From an uncultured Desulfobulbaceae bacterium (lineage in GTDB: Bacteria; Desulfobacterota; Desulfobulbia; Desulfobulbales; CALZHT01): 50,110 nt of DNA. Position 1 is the first letter of the stretch; every line of letters starts with the position of its first letter. The stretch spans positions 23,063 through 73,172 of the forward strand of contig CALZHT010000045.1 of NCBI GenBank assembly GCA_945787445.1, read 5' to 3'. The position numbers were made by a program, and so were the translations under genes. Under the pieces are notes generated by a model. The model did no database searches. It saw only the letters and a list, made by a program, of their open reading frames with translations, and was not told the origin of the DNA. Of this stretch, positions 31,806 to 40,309 are shown one piece after another.

Positions 31806-34145
31806 ATGGTCTTTTATATGACCAAAAGGATGCTTATGAACATGTTTATCCATATTTTTTCAATAGTTACCCTCATTGTCGTGCAACTAGTATTTTCACC
31901 GCAGTCGTATGCTCAGCAACAGAAACCGGCGGAAGTTCCACAAGCAACGGCTGTCTCAACGATAAATTCGGAGAGTATTGCAGGCAGAATAAAGGAAATC
32001 AGAGAGAAATTAGAGGTGGCCGAAACTGCAGAGAACGAGGAAACCGCTGCCCGGTTCGGAATAACCTTGACCAAATTGCAGGAGCATAATGCCAATCTGC
32101 GAGAGACGGAGGCCATTTACCAGCAGCAGCTTACTTCTTTAGAAAGACAATCCTCATTGGCAAAAGAAGAACAAAACCTCGATAAAAAGCTGCAATCCTG
32201 GCAAGAAAGCCTTGTTGCTCAGCCTCCCCCTTATAATCTAAGTACCTACGACAGCCTTCTCGACGAACTGACAACAACCACCCGGCAGGAGCAAACCATA
32301 AATGCTGGTTTGAAAGAAACAAAGAAGCAGTTGGAAGAGGCAAAAGCCGAAATCGGCCGGACCGGGCATAAGGTTCGGGAAATCGAAGAGGAGATCCAAC
32401 AAGAAAAACAAACCGAAAAGTCTTTGCCGCAGCTTTGGATCTTGGAATACACGAAAGCGGAAGATGAATTGGCCCAGGCTGTCCTTGATCTGTTACGTAT
32501 CAACCTTGAAAACAAGACCAGGGAACTCACCCTCGTGCAGATGCAAAAGGAAATCACCCAAAGACATGTTAACTGGTTCAAGTCGAATCTGGATTTCGAC
32601 GCAACCGACTTGCAGAATCGTCTTGATATCTTGGCGGAACAGAGAGTAAAACTTCAATCCAGGGTTGAAACACTGCGGCAGGAACAAAAAGGAATAGAAA
32701 ACGCCTGGTTAGACGCCCAAAGTGAATTTGATGTGGCCCGGGGTGCTGACGAAGATGTCAAGGAAAGAGCGTCGGCCATGCTCAAAGCGCGTGAAGCCTG
32801 GCGGGAAACCTACCAGGAGGTATTGGAGCAGACCGAGAACATGCTGCTTTTTCTGAATCAAGAAGAACAAGTCTGGCAACGCCGGTATTCGTTGCTTGAA
32901 AAGGATATTGATTATGAAGAACTTGATAAATGGCAGCAGGCAACAACTGAACAAATCGAAAGAATTAACCGCAATATAATTACAAAAGATAATTATCAGC
33001 AAGATTTACAGGCCGAAATCGCAGCTATCCAGAAGCAACTCTCTGAAAACGGTATGGGTGCCGTTATTGCGCAACAAATAGAAACGCAGATAGCTGCTCT
33101 CAATAAAATGGCGGATCGTAATTTTGAATACTTGACGCTGCTCCAGCGCGCCCGTGAAATAGAACAGCGTTTCCTCAATGAAATTGATGATACGCAACAG
33201 AATGTGGCCCTCATGAAAAAGATTCATTGGGTCGGGGAAAAAATAGAGTCCATCTGGGAATATGAACTCTGGGTGGTTGATGAACGGTCCGTGACGGTTC
33301 ATAAAGTAGTGGTCGCTCTCTTTATCCTCATTGTCGGCATGCTTCTGGCAAGATGGTTCACCCAATATCTGGTCAGACGAATCCTGTCGCGAACCCGCTT
33401 GGATGAAAATGTCACCGCAGCAATGGAGAAGATGCTCTATTTTTTCGCCCTGCTTGTCCTGCTGGTTTTTGCATTGCAGTCTGTCAATATTCCCCTGGCG
33501 GTTTTTACTCTATTTGGCGGCGCCATTGCCATTGCTGTCGGTTTCGGCGCCCAGAAACTGCTCAATAATTTTGTCAGCGGCTTCATCCTCTTGGCGGAAC
33601 GGCCGGTCAAAATTAACGACATGATCGAGGTGGAAAACAATTTCGGCATAATCGAAAAAATCGGCATGCGATGCACCCGGGTTCGCACCCCCGGTAATGT
33701 TCATATCCTTGTGCCCAACAGCAGTTTTCTCGAAAAGAATATTGTCAACTGGACATTGTCCGACCACGAGATCAGGGGAATTGTAAAAATTGGGGTGGCC
33801 TATAATTCAGATCCGCGGGAGGTGCAACGAATCATGCTTCAGGCAGTGCAGGAGCATGAAAGGATATTAAAAAAGCCTGAGCCGGAAGTGTTTTTTGATG
33901 AAGTGGGTGAGAGTTCTCTCAATTTTACTGTATTTTTCTGGGTGAGAATGAATAAACTGGTCCTTCTGGAACAACGCACCATTGAGAGCGATGTCCGGTA
34001 TCGTCTCATCGAACTGTTCCGGGAAGCAGGTATTGAGATGGCATATCCCCAACGCGATCTCCATTTGGATACATCCAAGCCATTGGATTTACAGTTGGTC
34101 GGCGCGCAGCCTCCGATTATGATGGATAGCGTGCGACTCCTATAA
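31806..34145 (+). CDS. Large MscS-family mechanosensitive channel with periplasmic coiled-coil domain
   Basis: A 779-residue protein. The N-terminal signal sequence ends near SYAQQQ. Residues about 45-490 are strongly helical and coiled-coil with many Gln, Glu and Lys, as in MscK/DUF3772-type channels. Membrane segments lie at about 500-610, with pore helix LFGGAIAIAVGFGAQKLLNNFVSGFILL, then the MscS beta domain (RPVKINDMIEV...GIIEKIGMRCTRVRTPGN) and a C-terminal cage. It probably releases solutes on membrane tension. Start candidates in frame are 31806, 31818 and 31836; the last follows AAAAGG. Monocistronic. Confidence 0.85.
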   Translation: MVFYMTKRMLMNMFIHIFSIVTLIVVQLVFSPQSYAQQQKPAEVPQATAVSTINSESIAGRIKEIREKLEVAETAENEETAARFGITLTKLQEHNANLRETEAIYQQQLTSLERQSSLAKEEQNLDKKLQSWQESLVAQPPPYNLSTYDSLLDELTTTTRQEQTINAGLKETKKQLEEAKAEIGRTGHKVREIEEEIQQEKQTEKSLPQLWILEYTKAEDELAQAVLDLLRINLENKTRELTLVQMQKEITQRHVNWFKSNLDFDATDLQNRLDILAEQRVKLQSRVETLRQEQKGIENAWLDAQSEFDVARGADEDVKERASAMLKAREAWRETYQEVLEQTENMLLFLNQEEQVWQRRYSLLEKDIDYEELDKWQQATTEQIERINRNIITKDNYQQDLQAEIAAIQKQLSENGMGAVIAQQIETQIAALNKMADRNFEYLTLLQRAREIEQRFLNEIDDTQQNVALMKKIHWVGEKIESIWEYELWVVDERSVTVHKVVVALFILIVGMLLARWFTQYLVRRILSRTRLDENVTAAMEKMLYFFALLVLLVFALQSVNIPLAVFTLFGGAIAIAVGFGAQKLLNNFVSGFILLAERPVKINDMIEVENNFGIIEKIGMRCTRVRTPGNVHILVPNSSFLEKNIVNWTLSDHEIRGIVKIGVAYNSDPREVQRIMLQAVQEHERILKKPEPEVFFDEVGESSLNFTVFFWVRMNKLVLLEQRTIESDVRYRLIELFREAGIEMAYPQRDLHLDTSKPLDLQLVGAQPPIMMDSVRLL

Positions 34146-34591
34146 TTTTGTGGTTTTCCCTACTTGTTCAGTAAATGTGTTGCAGGTTTTGCATCCTGTG
34201 TTTGTGAACACGATCAGCACTATATTCTCCGCGGGTTACGCTTCGCGTGCGCATGCGGCCGCGGGGAGCTTCAAAAACGGTTTTTCACCGGCGGAACAAT
34301 CCTTTCTCCGGTCCGGCTTGCCTGCCGTCTCCCTCCAACCTGGCAGCCCAAGTATACATTTTTCGTAGCGCCTGACGTCGGTCAACCCCTTAGCCAATGC
34401 GAGAACCTGATCCCTAAAAAAATATTCGGTATTGTATAGCAAATTGTTGACATGGCACTTTTGCTTACGATATGTAACAAATTATAGGTATTATTTGCAT
34501 TTGGGAAGAAATCAGGACCCAAGACGTTACAATTTATTTTTCCAATACGCTACGCTAATTTCAGTATCGCAAACATGGTGAGGAGGGGCCT
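34146..34591 (+). other. Upstream region of patatin operon with possible sigma-70 promoter
   Basis: No gene seen in these 446 bases. TTGACA at 34447-34452 is followed after 18 bases by TATGTA (34471-34476), a plausible -35/-10 pair giving a leader of roughly 110 bases. GAGGAGGGG directly precedes the patatin ATG. Confidence 0.4.
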
Positions 34592-35761
34592 ATGGCATAC
34601 GTGCACATGAATCGTGAAGAACATTTCCGCAATGACGGGCAACCGAAACGTATATTGGCCCTTGACGGGGGTGGATTGCGTGGCATTCTGACTCTTGGTA
34701 TTTTAGCGAAGATCGAAGATATCCTGCAACAGCGGCATGGGAACAGTAGTGATTTTCGCTTATGTCACTATTTCGACTTGATTGCCGGAACATCAACTGG
34801 AGCGATAATTGCCGCAACTCTGGCAAAAGGGTGGACAGTTGAACAGATTCGTCAAAAATACATGAGCCTTGGCGAACGTGTTTTCGAAAAAAGCCTTTTT
34901 CGAATGGGATTTTTCCGGGCCAAATACGACGAAAATAAGCTCATCGAAGAACTGAAAGAGGTGTATGGTGATGCTACCAAGCTGGGCAGCCCTGAACTGC
35001 AAACCGGCCTGCTCATTATGGCAAAACGCCTTGATACAGGAAGCCCCTGGCCGGTCAGCAACAACCCAAAAGGCAAATACTTTGATTCGCGTCCAGGCGG
35101 CACGATCGGTAACAGCGAGTATCCCCTGTGGCAGGTGGTGCGGGCATCAACCGCTGCCCCGGCGTATTTTGATCCGGAAACCATTACTATCGTTGAGAGG
35201 ACCGGCTACAAAACAGTGGAAGGTGATTTTGTCGATGGTGGCGCCAGTCCATTCAATAACCCTGCATTACAGGCCTTTATGTATGCTACCATGGATGGTT
35301 ATCGAATCGGATGGCCGACCGGCGCTGATAAGCTCTTCCTTGTTTCGGTAGGTACTGGGGCTGCTGACCCGGAGGTGAAAAAGGCAAACATCACGGCAAA
35401 ACAAGCAATTGCAGCACTCCTCTCGCTAATGGATGATTGTGCTTCGCTGCAAGAGACCATGCTGCAATGGATGACAACTAGCCATACTGCCCGGGAAATC
35501 GATCGAGAACTGGGTGACCTCCGACATGACCTCGTCGCTGGGGCCCCATTGTTAGGATACTTGCGGTACAATGTTGATCTTAGGAAGGATAGTGTCCAGC
35601 AGTTGGACCCAAGTTTGACCGATGCGAACGTAATCGATTCTCTCAGTGCGATGGACGCCCCTGAAAATATGGCTGTACTTCACCGGCTTGGTGTTTTGGC
35701 TGCCGATCGGGATGTCAAAGATGAGGATTTTGCTTCACTGTTCGATCTACCGGCAGTGTGA
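34592..35761 (+). CDS. Patatin-like phospholipase
   Basis: A 389-residue cytoplasmic patatin. The oxyanion loop is DGGGLRGILTLG (near residue 26), the nucleophile elbow GTSTG (Ser near 68), and the second dyad residue lies in VDGGASPFNNPA (Asp near 213), so it looks active. Patatins cut membrane phospholipids and serve as toxic effectors in several bacterial immune systems (CBASS CapV). No cGAS-like synthase is present here, but a TIR/deoxyribosyltransferase-like TPR protein follows two genes later. Strong ribosome site. First gene of the putative operon. Confidence 0.9.
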   Translation: MAYVHMNREEHFRNDGQPKRILALDGGGLRGILTLGILAKIEDILQQRHGNSSDFRLCHYFDLIAGTSTGAIIAATLAKGWTVEQIRQKYMSLGERVFEKSLFRMGFFRAKYDENKLIEELKEVYGDATKLGSPELQTGLLIMAKRLDTGSPWPVSNNPKGKYFDSRPGGTIGNSEYPLWQVVRASTAAPAYFDPETITIVERTGYKTVEGDFVDGGASPFNNPALQAFMYATMDGYRIGWPTGADKLFLVSVGTGAADPEVKKANITAKQAIAALLSLMDDCASLQETMLQWMTTSHTAREIDRELGDLRHDLVAGAPLLGYLRYNVDLRKDSVQQLDPSLTDANVIDSLSAMDAPENMAVLHRLGVLAADRDVKDEDFASLFDLPAV

Positions 35762-35800
35762 AACAAGAACGTTTTTGAATTTTTGAATATGGTACGCGCT

Positions 35801-36190
35801 ATGACAGTTCGCCACCGCTATAGAAAGAAAGCCGATCAATTTGTTGTTGCCGTTCAGGTAAACCTGGACACGGCCGGATTCACCTTTCAGAAATGGGGCG
35901 CCGAGCAGAGGTGCAAACAAGGGGATTGGCTTGTTAATAACCATGGGGATGTCTATACAGTCGACAGTGAAGTATTCGCAAAAACCTATCGTGAATTAAG
36001 CGCAGGAGTCTACGTCAAGACCACCCCGATATGGGCCGAGGTCGCAAACAAGCCTGGAAGTGTGCAGACAAAAGAAGGGCAATCCTTTTACAAGGCAGGA
36101 GATTACCTGGTCTACAACAATAAAGATGGCACGGATGCTTACTGCATCAGCGCAGACAAGTTCGAGTTCATGTATGAACTGGATGAATAA
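35801..36190 (+). CDS. PGDYG-like small protein
   Basis: About 130 residues made of two similar halves: KWGAEQRCKQGDWLVNNHGDVYTVDSEVF and TKEGQSFYKAGDYLVYNNKDGTDAY (positions about 29-57 and 88-112; key residues GDWLV and GDYLV). This matches the PGDYG motif family of unknown function, often found in mobile or accessory loci. The start is uncertain: ATG 35801 keeps the usual YRKK opening, while TTG 35783 and ATG 35789 are also in frame; none has a clear ribosome site. It follows the patatin gene closely. Confidence 0.65.
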   Translation: MTVRHRYRKKADQFVVAVQVNLDTAGFTFQKWGAEQRCKQGDWLVNNHGDVYTVDSEVFAKTYRELSAGVYVKTTPIWAEVANKPGSVQTKEGQSFYKAGDYLVYNNKDGTDAYCISADKFEFMYELDE

Positions 36191-36400
36191 AGAAAGCACT
36201 AGTCGGCCAAAGCCATATACCATAGGGTAATTTTATCTTTACTTTCTGCTGGGCGTAATCTTGCACAATTAAGTCAGAGTGTATCAGGTTTTGGCGAGTT
36301 GCGGGAACCAGTTTTTTCAGAGGCAGGTTAAGAGGTCTGCCCAAAATTTGGCGCCCGAGTCGAATGCAACGGCCATTATGGGTATACCATGGAGGTTGAT

Positions 36401-37702
36401 ATGAATAATGCAGAGTCACAAGGAAAAAACGTTTGTTTCGTTGTTCAAGGCTTCGGTGAAAAGACGGACTTCACCACGGGCCGGAAGTTTAACCTTGATG
36501 CATCGTATGGAGTCATCAAGGAAGCAGTCGAAGAGGCAGGTCTGCAATGCATACGGGCCGATGAGATCCAGCACTCCGGTGTCATAGATGAGCCTATGTA
36601 TGAAATGATTTATCAAGCCGACCTTGTCATAGCCGACCTCTCCACGTATAATGTCAACGCTGCCTATGAGTTAGGCGTGCGATATGGCCTGAAGCCTTTC
36701 GCCACCATTATTGTGGCAGAGGAGGGACTCAAAAATCCCTTTGACTTCAGTCATATTGTTATCCGTCGGTATAAGCACCTGGGCGAGGATCTTGGTTATG
36801 CTGAGGCGCATCGTTTCAAGAAGGATCTCAAGGAAGCAATTATTGAGATCACCAACGCGCAGCAGACAGATAGCCCTGTATATACATTCTTAAAGGACTT
36901 GCAGCCCCCGGTTGAAGAAAGGGAAAACCAGGCAATTCGTTTTGCAGCCACAGAAGCTGAGGGAGAAGCGTCGTCTGAACCGATCCTCGATCAAAGCGTC
37001 AAGACACTCCTTGACCAGGTACACGCTGCAAAGAAGAAGGGTGATTTCGCTTCGGCCAAGATTTTCTTGCAGGCTATCCTGCAGATGCGTCCAAATGATG
37101 ATTATGTGGTGCAGCAGTTGGCATTGGCGACATACAAGAGTGAGTCGCCAAATGCCAAGGCAGCGTTGGAAGAGGCTCTTGATATCCTCAAGAAACTTGG
37201 TCCGGAAACCAGCAACGACCCTGAAACCTTAGGGCTGTGGGGCGCGGTCCATAAACGTTTGTGGGATTTGAGCAATGAGGCAACATTCCTGGATGAAGCC
37301 ATCGCCGCCTATGAAAGAGGTTTCTACCTCAAACAGGACTACTACAATGGGATCAATTTTGCATTTCTTCTTAATGTTCGGGCAGCAGTGGAAGAGCAGA
37401 CAGGAAACCATGCCGAAGCGATCGCTGATTTCATAACAGCTCGCCGGGTTCGCAACGATGTGCTGCAAATTTGTCAAAATGCTCTTGAGTCTGGAGTGCA
37501 GTCAGAGGCAGACAAGTATTGGATCCTCGCCACCATGTGGGAGGCTGCTGTTGGGCTTGAAAACGAAGCGGAAGTATCAAAGTGGGAAAGGCAAGCTGAG
37601 GTGGCGGCAACCGAGGACTGGATGCTGGGAAGTACCCGAACGCAACTGAAGAAACTCCAAGGACTACTTGCAGAATCACCCTTAAGACATCTGCGGGATT
37701 AG
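36401..37702 (+). CDS. TIR/deoxyribosyltransferase-like domain fused to TPR sensor (TRAFs-binding/TPR-S type)
   Basis: A 433-residue protein. Residues about 10-150 form a Rossmannoid domain: NVCFVVQGFGEKTDFTTGR, then ADLVIADLSTYNVNAAYELG, with the Asp, Asn and Glu pattern of nucleoside 2-deoxyribosyltransferase/TIR-like hydrolases. Residues about 200-433 are TPR-like helices matching the TRAFs-binding/TPR-S domain used as a sensor in bacterial conflict systems. The ATG at 36401 is preferred because GGAGG lies 6 bases upstream, inside the longer 36389 frame. With patatin it suggests an effector-sensor immune module (inference). A damaged duplicate follows at 38258. Confidence 0.8.
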   Translation: MNNAESQGKNVCFVVQGFGEKTDFTTGRKFNLDASYGVIKEAVEEAGLQCIRADEIQHSGVIDEPMYEMIYQADLVIADLSTYNVNAAYELGVRYGLKPFATIIVAEEGLKNPFDFSHIVIRRYKHLGEDLGYAEAHRFKKDLKEAIIEITNAQQTDSPVYTFLKDLQPPVEERENQAIRFAATEAEGEASSEPILDQSVKTLLDQVHAAKKKGDFASAKIFLQAILQMRPNDDYVVQQLALATYKSESPNAKAALEEALDILKKLGPETSNDPETLGLWGAVHKRLWDLSNEATFLDEAIAAYERGFYLKQDYYNGINFAFLLNVRAAVEEQTGNHAEAIADFITARRVRNDVLQICQNALESGVQSEADKYWILATMWEAAVGLENEAEVSKWERQAEVAATEDWMLGSTRTQLKKLQGLLAESPLRHLRD

Positions 37703-37818
37703 AGAGCCAAATTGGTTAAAAATGGTACAAAGGATATCCATCTGATGTCCGGTTTTTAATAAATTGAAATTATACAGAAAATTTTATGGAAAGCATAACG
37801 TGACTACCCCGCCTTTTA

Positions 37819-37852
37819 TTTATACATAGCGACATAAGTCGCTATGTATAAA
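37819..37852. terminator. Perfect 15-bp stem-loop
   Basis: TTTATACATAGCGAC and GTCGCTATGTATAAA flank the loop ATAA. It could terminate the patatin operon, although no long T-run follows, or be an operator. It lies 117 bases after the TPR gene. Confidence 0.5.
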
Positions 37853-37962
37853 AGTCAAAAGCAGACTTGCTCCTTAGTCTTGACTCCTGATGGGCAACTT
37901 GGAATCCGGAGTGTAATAAATTCGCCCTTTAAGTGACATCGAAATAAGGAGGTTCAAACGTA

Positions 37963-38244
37963 ATGATCGTTTTTAAAATATTATTTCTACCTCTGTGGGG
38001 GCCGATTTTAGCCCTTTGGTGGGTATCCGCTCTTATTTCGGCGCCATGGCGAATGCTTTTTTATGGAGATAGTTTTCATGGTAGGATTTCCAATTTTCAG
38101 GCGAATAGGCCTGGGTGCTTAGGGGGACTTGGCATGATTCTCTTGATCCCCTACACACTCCCATCGTCCGTTATTTACTTGATTATGGTCGCTCTCAGCG
38201 GGCCTTTTCGTCGATGGATATTTGGGGGTATTGGACCAGACTGA
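37963..38244 (+). CDS. Small two-helix membrane protein
   Basis: A 93-residue protein with AAGGAGG before ATG. Hydrophobic segments at about 4-26 and 52-78 with positive ends predict two membrane helices; the middle reads YGDSFHGRISNFQANRPG. No known family recognised. It is wedged between the intact TPR gene and its decayed copy. Small membrane proteins are frequent in defence loci, but no function can be assigned. Confidence 0.6.
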   Translation: MIVFKILFLPLWGPILALWWVSALISAPWRMLFYGDSFHGRISNFQANRPGCLGGLGMILLIPYTLPSSVIYLIMVALSGPFRRWIFGGIGPD

Positions 38245-38257
38245 AGTAACGCACTCA

Positions 38258-38917
38258 GGTGAGAAGACCGACTTTACAACAGGCCGAAAGTTCAACCTTG
38301 ATGCGTCCAAATGATGATTATGTTTTGCAGTAGTTGACATTGGCGACATACAAGGGTGAGTCACCGGATGCCATGGCGGCGTTGGATGAGGCTCTTGATA
38401 TCCTCAAGAAACTTGGCACGGAGACAGCAATGACCCTGAAACGCTGGGATTGTGGGGTGCGGTCCACAAACGTCTGTGGGGTCTGAGCAATGAGCGGTCC
38501 TTCCTGGACGAAGCCATCGCAGCCTATGAGAGGGGTTTCTGCTTCAAGCAGGACTATTACAATGGGATCAATTTTGCATTCCTTCTTAATGTTCGGGCAG
38601 CTGTGGAAGAGCAGACAGGTAACCATGCCGAAGCAATCGCTGATTTTGTAACAGCTCGCCGGGTTCGTAACGATGTGCTACAATTTTGTCACAATGCACT
38701 TGAAGCGGGCGTGCAGTCAGAGGCCGATAAGTATTGGATCCTCGCCACCATGTGGGAAGCTGCTGTTGGGCTTGAAAACGATGCGGACGCATCAAAGTGG
38801 GAACACCAAGCTGAGGAGGCGACAACCGAGGACTGGATGCTGGGAAGTACCCGATCGCAACTGGACAAACTCCGGGAGCTACTTGTTATATCACCCTTAA
38901 GACTTCTGCGGGATTAG
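38258..38917 (+). pseudogene. Decayed tandem copy of the TPR-sensor gene
   Basis: 38258-38302 matches the N-terminal coding region of the intact gene (GEKTDFTTGRKFNLDA), then jumps directly to the segment encoding MRPNDDYV. The missing 586 bases of the intact copy are bounded by the same GATGC word at 36498 and 37084, so the deletion is consistent with short-homology recombination. Next come a CAG-to-TAG stop (TTGCAGTAG near 38325) and a 1-base deletion near 38430. The rest (38450-38917) stays open and similar to the end. Homology runs about 50 bases past both stop codons. Confidence 0.85.
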
Positions 38918-39145
38918 CGAGCCAAGTTGATTAAAATATGGGACAAAGAATATCCATCTGATGTCCCATAATTAATCCATTCCTTCGAGATCATAGCGGG
39001 TGCTGACAATACATCATTCTGGTTCCCGACCAAGGGGAAATATGGCCAAGAGTCTTATGGTTTGGGGCGGTATCCATGGCCGAGATTACGGCGTTTTTTG
39101 TTCCCAATCCTCTTCGTAAGTTCCTCTCCTCTAATGTCATAATCT

Positions 39146-40168
39146 CTAAGTTGACAGTTTCTCCATTTGGTGAACAAGTGCTTTCGTAGCCTTTGCGTAA
39201 AAGCTCTTCTTTGCCTCTAACGATGTATAGTTTGCACGGATTGTCTCGTCATCAGATGGTAAATATTGAGTATCCTTCAACCAGTCCTCATTTTGCCAGT
39301 CAGCCTTTTCAAGGATCAAAGGAAAGATCACCAGTTCCTCTTCTTCTCGTCTGCGGCATAGTTCCGGCACCTCATGTTTCGGGATGAATTCAGATTCAAA
39401 GAAGTTTTTGCTAATCAGTACGATAGCGAGATCCCTATTGCGAATTTGCCACATTAAATCATCAAACCAAATATCACCACAAACTAGCCCTTTTTCCCTG
39501 TGTTGATCGTACCATAGCGAAATATAGTGTTTGTCTCTTAGTTCAGATTCGATAGATTCTAGGAGTATATGTAGATCTTCTTTGTCCTCGTCCTTGTGTG
39601 CGTAACTGATAAAAATACCCCGTAACCAGGCAAGCGATTCCAACGGAGGGTCCAGAGCTTCAAGGAACTCTTGGACATATTCAACAAGATCATGCGACCA
39701 AGCTTCCTTCTTCATACGCTCAATCAGTTCACATTTGACAACCCAGTGCTGGTAAACTAAGTCGCGAAGTATTGGCTTCACTCGAGGGTCCTTGGGATCT
39801 CTGCCCCACGGCTTTGCGGTTTCGACTTTTGCAATCTGGGCCTGTAAGTCAATTGTCTGGACGATTAACCAGCAGTGCTCTAGCTCCTCATTAGAGAGGA
39901 CTTTCTCAGTCTCTCGTTGCATCACCAGCTCTTTCAATTCCGCAATAAGATCGATTTCCGCCTGGAAAATATCATCTATGTCCGGCCAAACAGTGTTCCA
40001 CCACTTCCATGTATACTGCTTTCGGCATTTGAACTGTGTCTGCTGTCTCTTATACTTTATAACGCGCTTGGATATGCGCCCATGAGCTCGCCCCAATTTA
40101 GAGACTAGCAGGTCGTCGCAGTGCACTTCGAATTCCTTCGCACTGTCTTTAAGCTGATTTTTTGTCAT
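39146..40168 (-). CDS. TIR-domain protein with novel N-terminal region
   Basis: A 340-residue protein. The C-terminal TIR domain (about 184-300) starts GIFISYAHKDED, has LWYDQHREKGL, then IVLISKNFFESEFIPKHEVPEL, where a Glu in the latter segment is the likely NADase catalytic residue. The N-terminal about 180 residues are helical, Lys/Trp-rich and not recognised; they may recognise a trigger or oligomerise. Bacterial TIR proteins commonly destroy NAD during phage defence (family knowledge). The ATG at 40168 follows GGGAG; the frame is open to 40231. It lies 141 bases after the 440-residue gene on the same strand. Confidence 0.85.
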   Translation of the reverse strand: MTKNQLKDSAKEFEVHCDDLLVSKLGRAHGRISKRVIKYKRQQTQFKCRKQYTWKWWNTVWPDIDDIFQAEIDLIAELKELVMQRETEKVLSNEELEHCWLIVQTIDLQAQIAKVETAKPWGRDPKDPRVKPILRDLVYQHWVVKCELIERMKKEAWSHDLVEYVQEFLEALDPPLESLAWLRGIFISYAHKDEDKEDLHILLESIESELRDKHYISLWYDQHREKGLVCGDIWFDDLMWQIRNRDLAIVLISKNFFESEFIPKHEVPELCRRREEEELVIFPLILEKADWQNEDWLKDTQYLPSDDETIRANYTSLEAKKSFYAKATKALVHQMEKLST

Positions 40169-40309
40169 AGTAATGATCTCCCGATGTACACCGCGACCTT
40201 GCACTCTCTCACGGTGTCTTATCGACAACATTATTTGACAATTCTAAGGAGTGTACAATTGTTTATAAATCGACATTTCCTTTCTCTTTTTAACATTTAT
40301 GTCCCGCTG

